From Beijerinckiaceae bacterium (lineage in GTDB: Bacteria > Pseudomonadota > Alphaproteobacteria > Rhizobiales > Beijerinckiaceae): a stretch of 6,088 bases of DNA. The notes below the pieces were generated by a model. The model saw only the letters and a list, made by a program, of their open reading frames with translations, was not told the DNA's origin and searched no databases. Below are positions 5,996 through 6,088 of the stretch, one piece after another; positions within the stretch are counted from its first letter, which is position 1; every line of letters begins with the position of its first letter. The stretch is taken from assembly GCA_947455285.1 (NCBI GenBank), contig CANGOK010000197.1, forward strand, positions 1 through 6,088, read 5' to 3'. The position numbers and the translations under genes are program-made.

Positions 5996-6088
5996 GGGAC
6001 GTCCTCTGTTTCGCCTGCGTTACCACCCTGCCGCAGGACTGCCTAGTAGGACCTTTTGTGCGATGCGTTGCGCGCCGGGCCGCGTCTC
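5996..6088 (-). promoter_or_regulatory. tpiA upstream region
   Basis: These last 93 bases carry the tpiA ribosome site (6002-6007) and presumably its promoter. I see no convincing -35/-10 pair. CCTGCG (6014-6019) pairs with CGCAGG (6032-6037) across 12 bases, and overlapping CCTG (6027-6030) pairs with CAGG (6034-6037), so the 5' leader could fold weakly. No gene start on the plus strand is supported. Confidence 0.3.

Noticed and set aside
6062..6088. Possible plus-strand gene start at the right edge
   Set aside because: Only nine codons are visible, with no ribosome site and no recognisable family start.

Overview
The window is high-GC DNA with dense, bacterial-style gene packing. The adjacent order tpiA, secG, pyrG on one strand, together with a SecG that has a Pro/Ala/Gln-rich C-terminal tail, points to an alphaproteobacterium, probably of the Hyphomicrobiales (Rhizobiales). 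I cannot name a genus from the sequence alone.

Layout from left to right. Positions 2-142 hold the last 46 codons of a plus-strand gene, possibly a secreted alpha/beta-hydrolase or lipase-like protein. A structured 104-base gap containing a 9-bp perfect inverted repeat leads into a small cupin gene (247-681, plus). A strong, apparently bidirectional terminator (701-730) separates it from a convergent class V PLP-dependent aminotransferase of the alanine/serine-glyoxylate type (755-1894, minus). A 168-base divergent promoter region then leads to an exported two-domain DUF1259 (LppY/LpqO family) protein (2063-2953, plus). After a short AT-richer gap with nested inverted repeats comes the minus-strand housekeeping block: pyrG (CTP synthase, 3031-4659), secG (translocase subunit, 4797-5150) and tpiA (triosephosphate isomerase, 5237-5995), transcribed in the order tpiA, secG, pyrG. 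The last 93 bases hold the tpiA ribosome binding site and presumably its promoter; no other gene is visible there.

The right half is core metabolism: glycolysis and gluconeogenesis (TpiA), protein export (SecG) and pyrimidine nucleotide synthesis (PyrG). A clear hairpin terminator after secG suggests that pyrG is at least partly transcribed on its own. The left half is more accessory in character: a likely metal-poor cupin, a glyoxylate-type aminotransferase and an exported protein of unknown function, each in its own transcription unit, with no sign that they form one pathway.

I saw no RNA gene, CRISPR array, insertion sequence or phage gene. I found no convincing new multi-gene system. The points most worth a second look are the cupin lacking two of the usual four metal ligands, the structured leader in front of it, the tandem DUF1259 protein with asymmetric histidines, and the nested inverted repeats at the boundary between the core block and the accessory genes.
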